Source: Gammaproteobacteria bacterium (lineage in GTDB: Bacteria; Pseudomonadota; Gammaproteobacteria; DSM-16500). From it: a DNA stretch of 23,777 nt. A program made the position numbers and the translations under genes. The stretch covers positions 1 through 23,777 of the forward strand of contig JAJONP010000019.1 in assembly GCA_021323555.1 (NCBI GenBank). Reading direction: 5' to 3'. This document shows positions 23,679 to 23,777 of this stretch, in pieces (position 1 is the stretch's first letter; every line of letters begins with the position of its first letter). Below the pieces are notes generated by a model, which worked only from the letters and a program-made list of their open reading frames with translations, was not told the DNA's origin and did no database searches.

Positions 23679-23777
23679 CTATAGAGCAGGATTAGAGCCT
23701 TCTCCATATAATGCAAGACCATCGCCATGGCCTTCTACACAGTCAAGCCTGAAATTTTGCTCATCCACACCAGATAC
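23679..23777 (-). CDS. Possible C-terminal end of a gene cut by the window edge
   Basis: A minus-strand frame is open from the right edge to a TAG at 23679-23681 and encodes 32 residues ending GHGDGLALYGEGSNPAL. It is too short to assign; its in-frame openness and Gly-rich end make a real gene plausible only. Confidence 0.35.
   Translation of the reverse strand, partial: VSGVDEQNFRLDCVEGHGDGLALYGEGSNPAL

Overview
The window is AT-rich bacterial chromosome, densely coding on both strands. The gene set points to a gammaproteobacterium: YheS, PmbA, PldA, SrkA, the YqjE/YqjK-type membrane cluster and MurF. An isocitrate dehydrogenase resembling the Rickettsia form, AT richness, many repeats and a Gln-rich repeat protein suggest a host-associated lineage such as Legionellales/Coxiella/Rickettsiella relatives. 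That placement is inference; there is no rRNA here to confirm it. I saw no tRNA, rRNA or CRISPR array.

Left part (1-9953). A Gln/Glu-repeat protein runs off the left edge on the minus strand. The ABC-F ATPase gene yheS and parB form a plus-strand pair. Then come, on the minus strand, an AAA+/DUF4143-type ATPase framed by two nearly identical 33-bp palindromes, the 3-methyladenine glycosylase gene mpg overlapping pabA, and pabB. A plus-strand restriction-modification pair sits between pabA and pabB and seems to have split a pabB-pabA-mpg transcription unit. Its BglII-family endonuclease is broken by a -1 frameshift at an eight-A run, and its MT-A70-type adenine methylase is intact. murF diverges from pabB.

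Middle (9968-16596). An NAD-type isocitrate dehydrogenase gene follows murF. Next are an unrecognised membrane protein whose 3' end lies inside a dispersed repeat, outer-membrane phospholipase A (pldA), an MscS-family channel, and a stress-type envelope cluster: YqjK-like, YqjE-like, a CsbD/YqjD-like fusion and a divergent PRC-barrel protein.

Right part (16664-23777). A secreted protein with two DUF1259-like domains carries six C-terminal repeats of about 48 residues. It is followed by a TonB-like protein, the kinase gene srkA, and a repeat-rich island. The island holds an IS200-like (REP-associated type) transposase lacking a normal N-terminus, a 3' fragment of a second copy, and a perfect 79-bp inverted repeat around both. 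pmbA, a small secreted Cys/His/Lys-rich protein, a 47-bp inverted repeat and the tail of one more possible gene complete the window.

Most promising leads: the palindrome-framed ATPase with a possible leaderless promoter, the slippage-prone restriction enzyme gene, the nested transposase/REP island, and the repeat-bearing DUF1259 protein. None of these is proven to be a new system.
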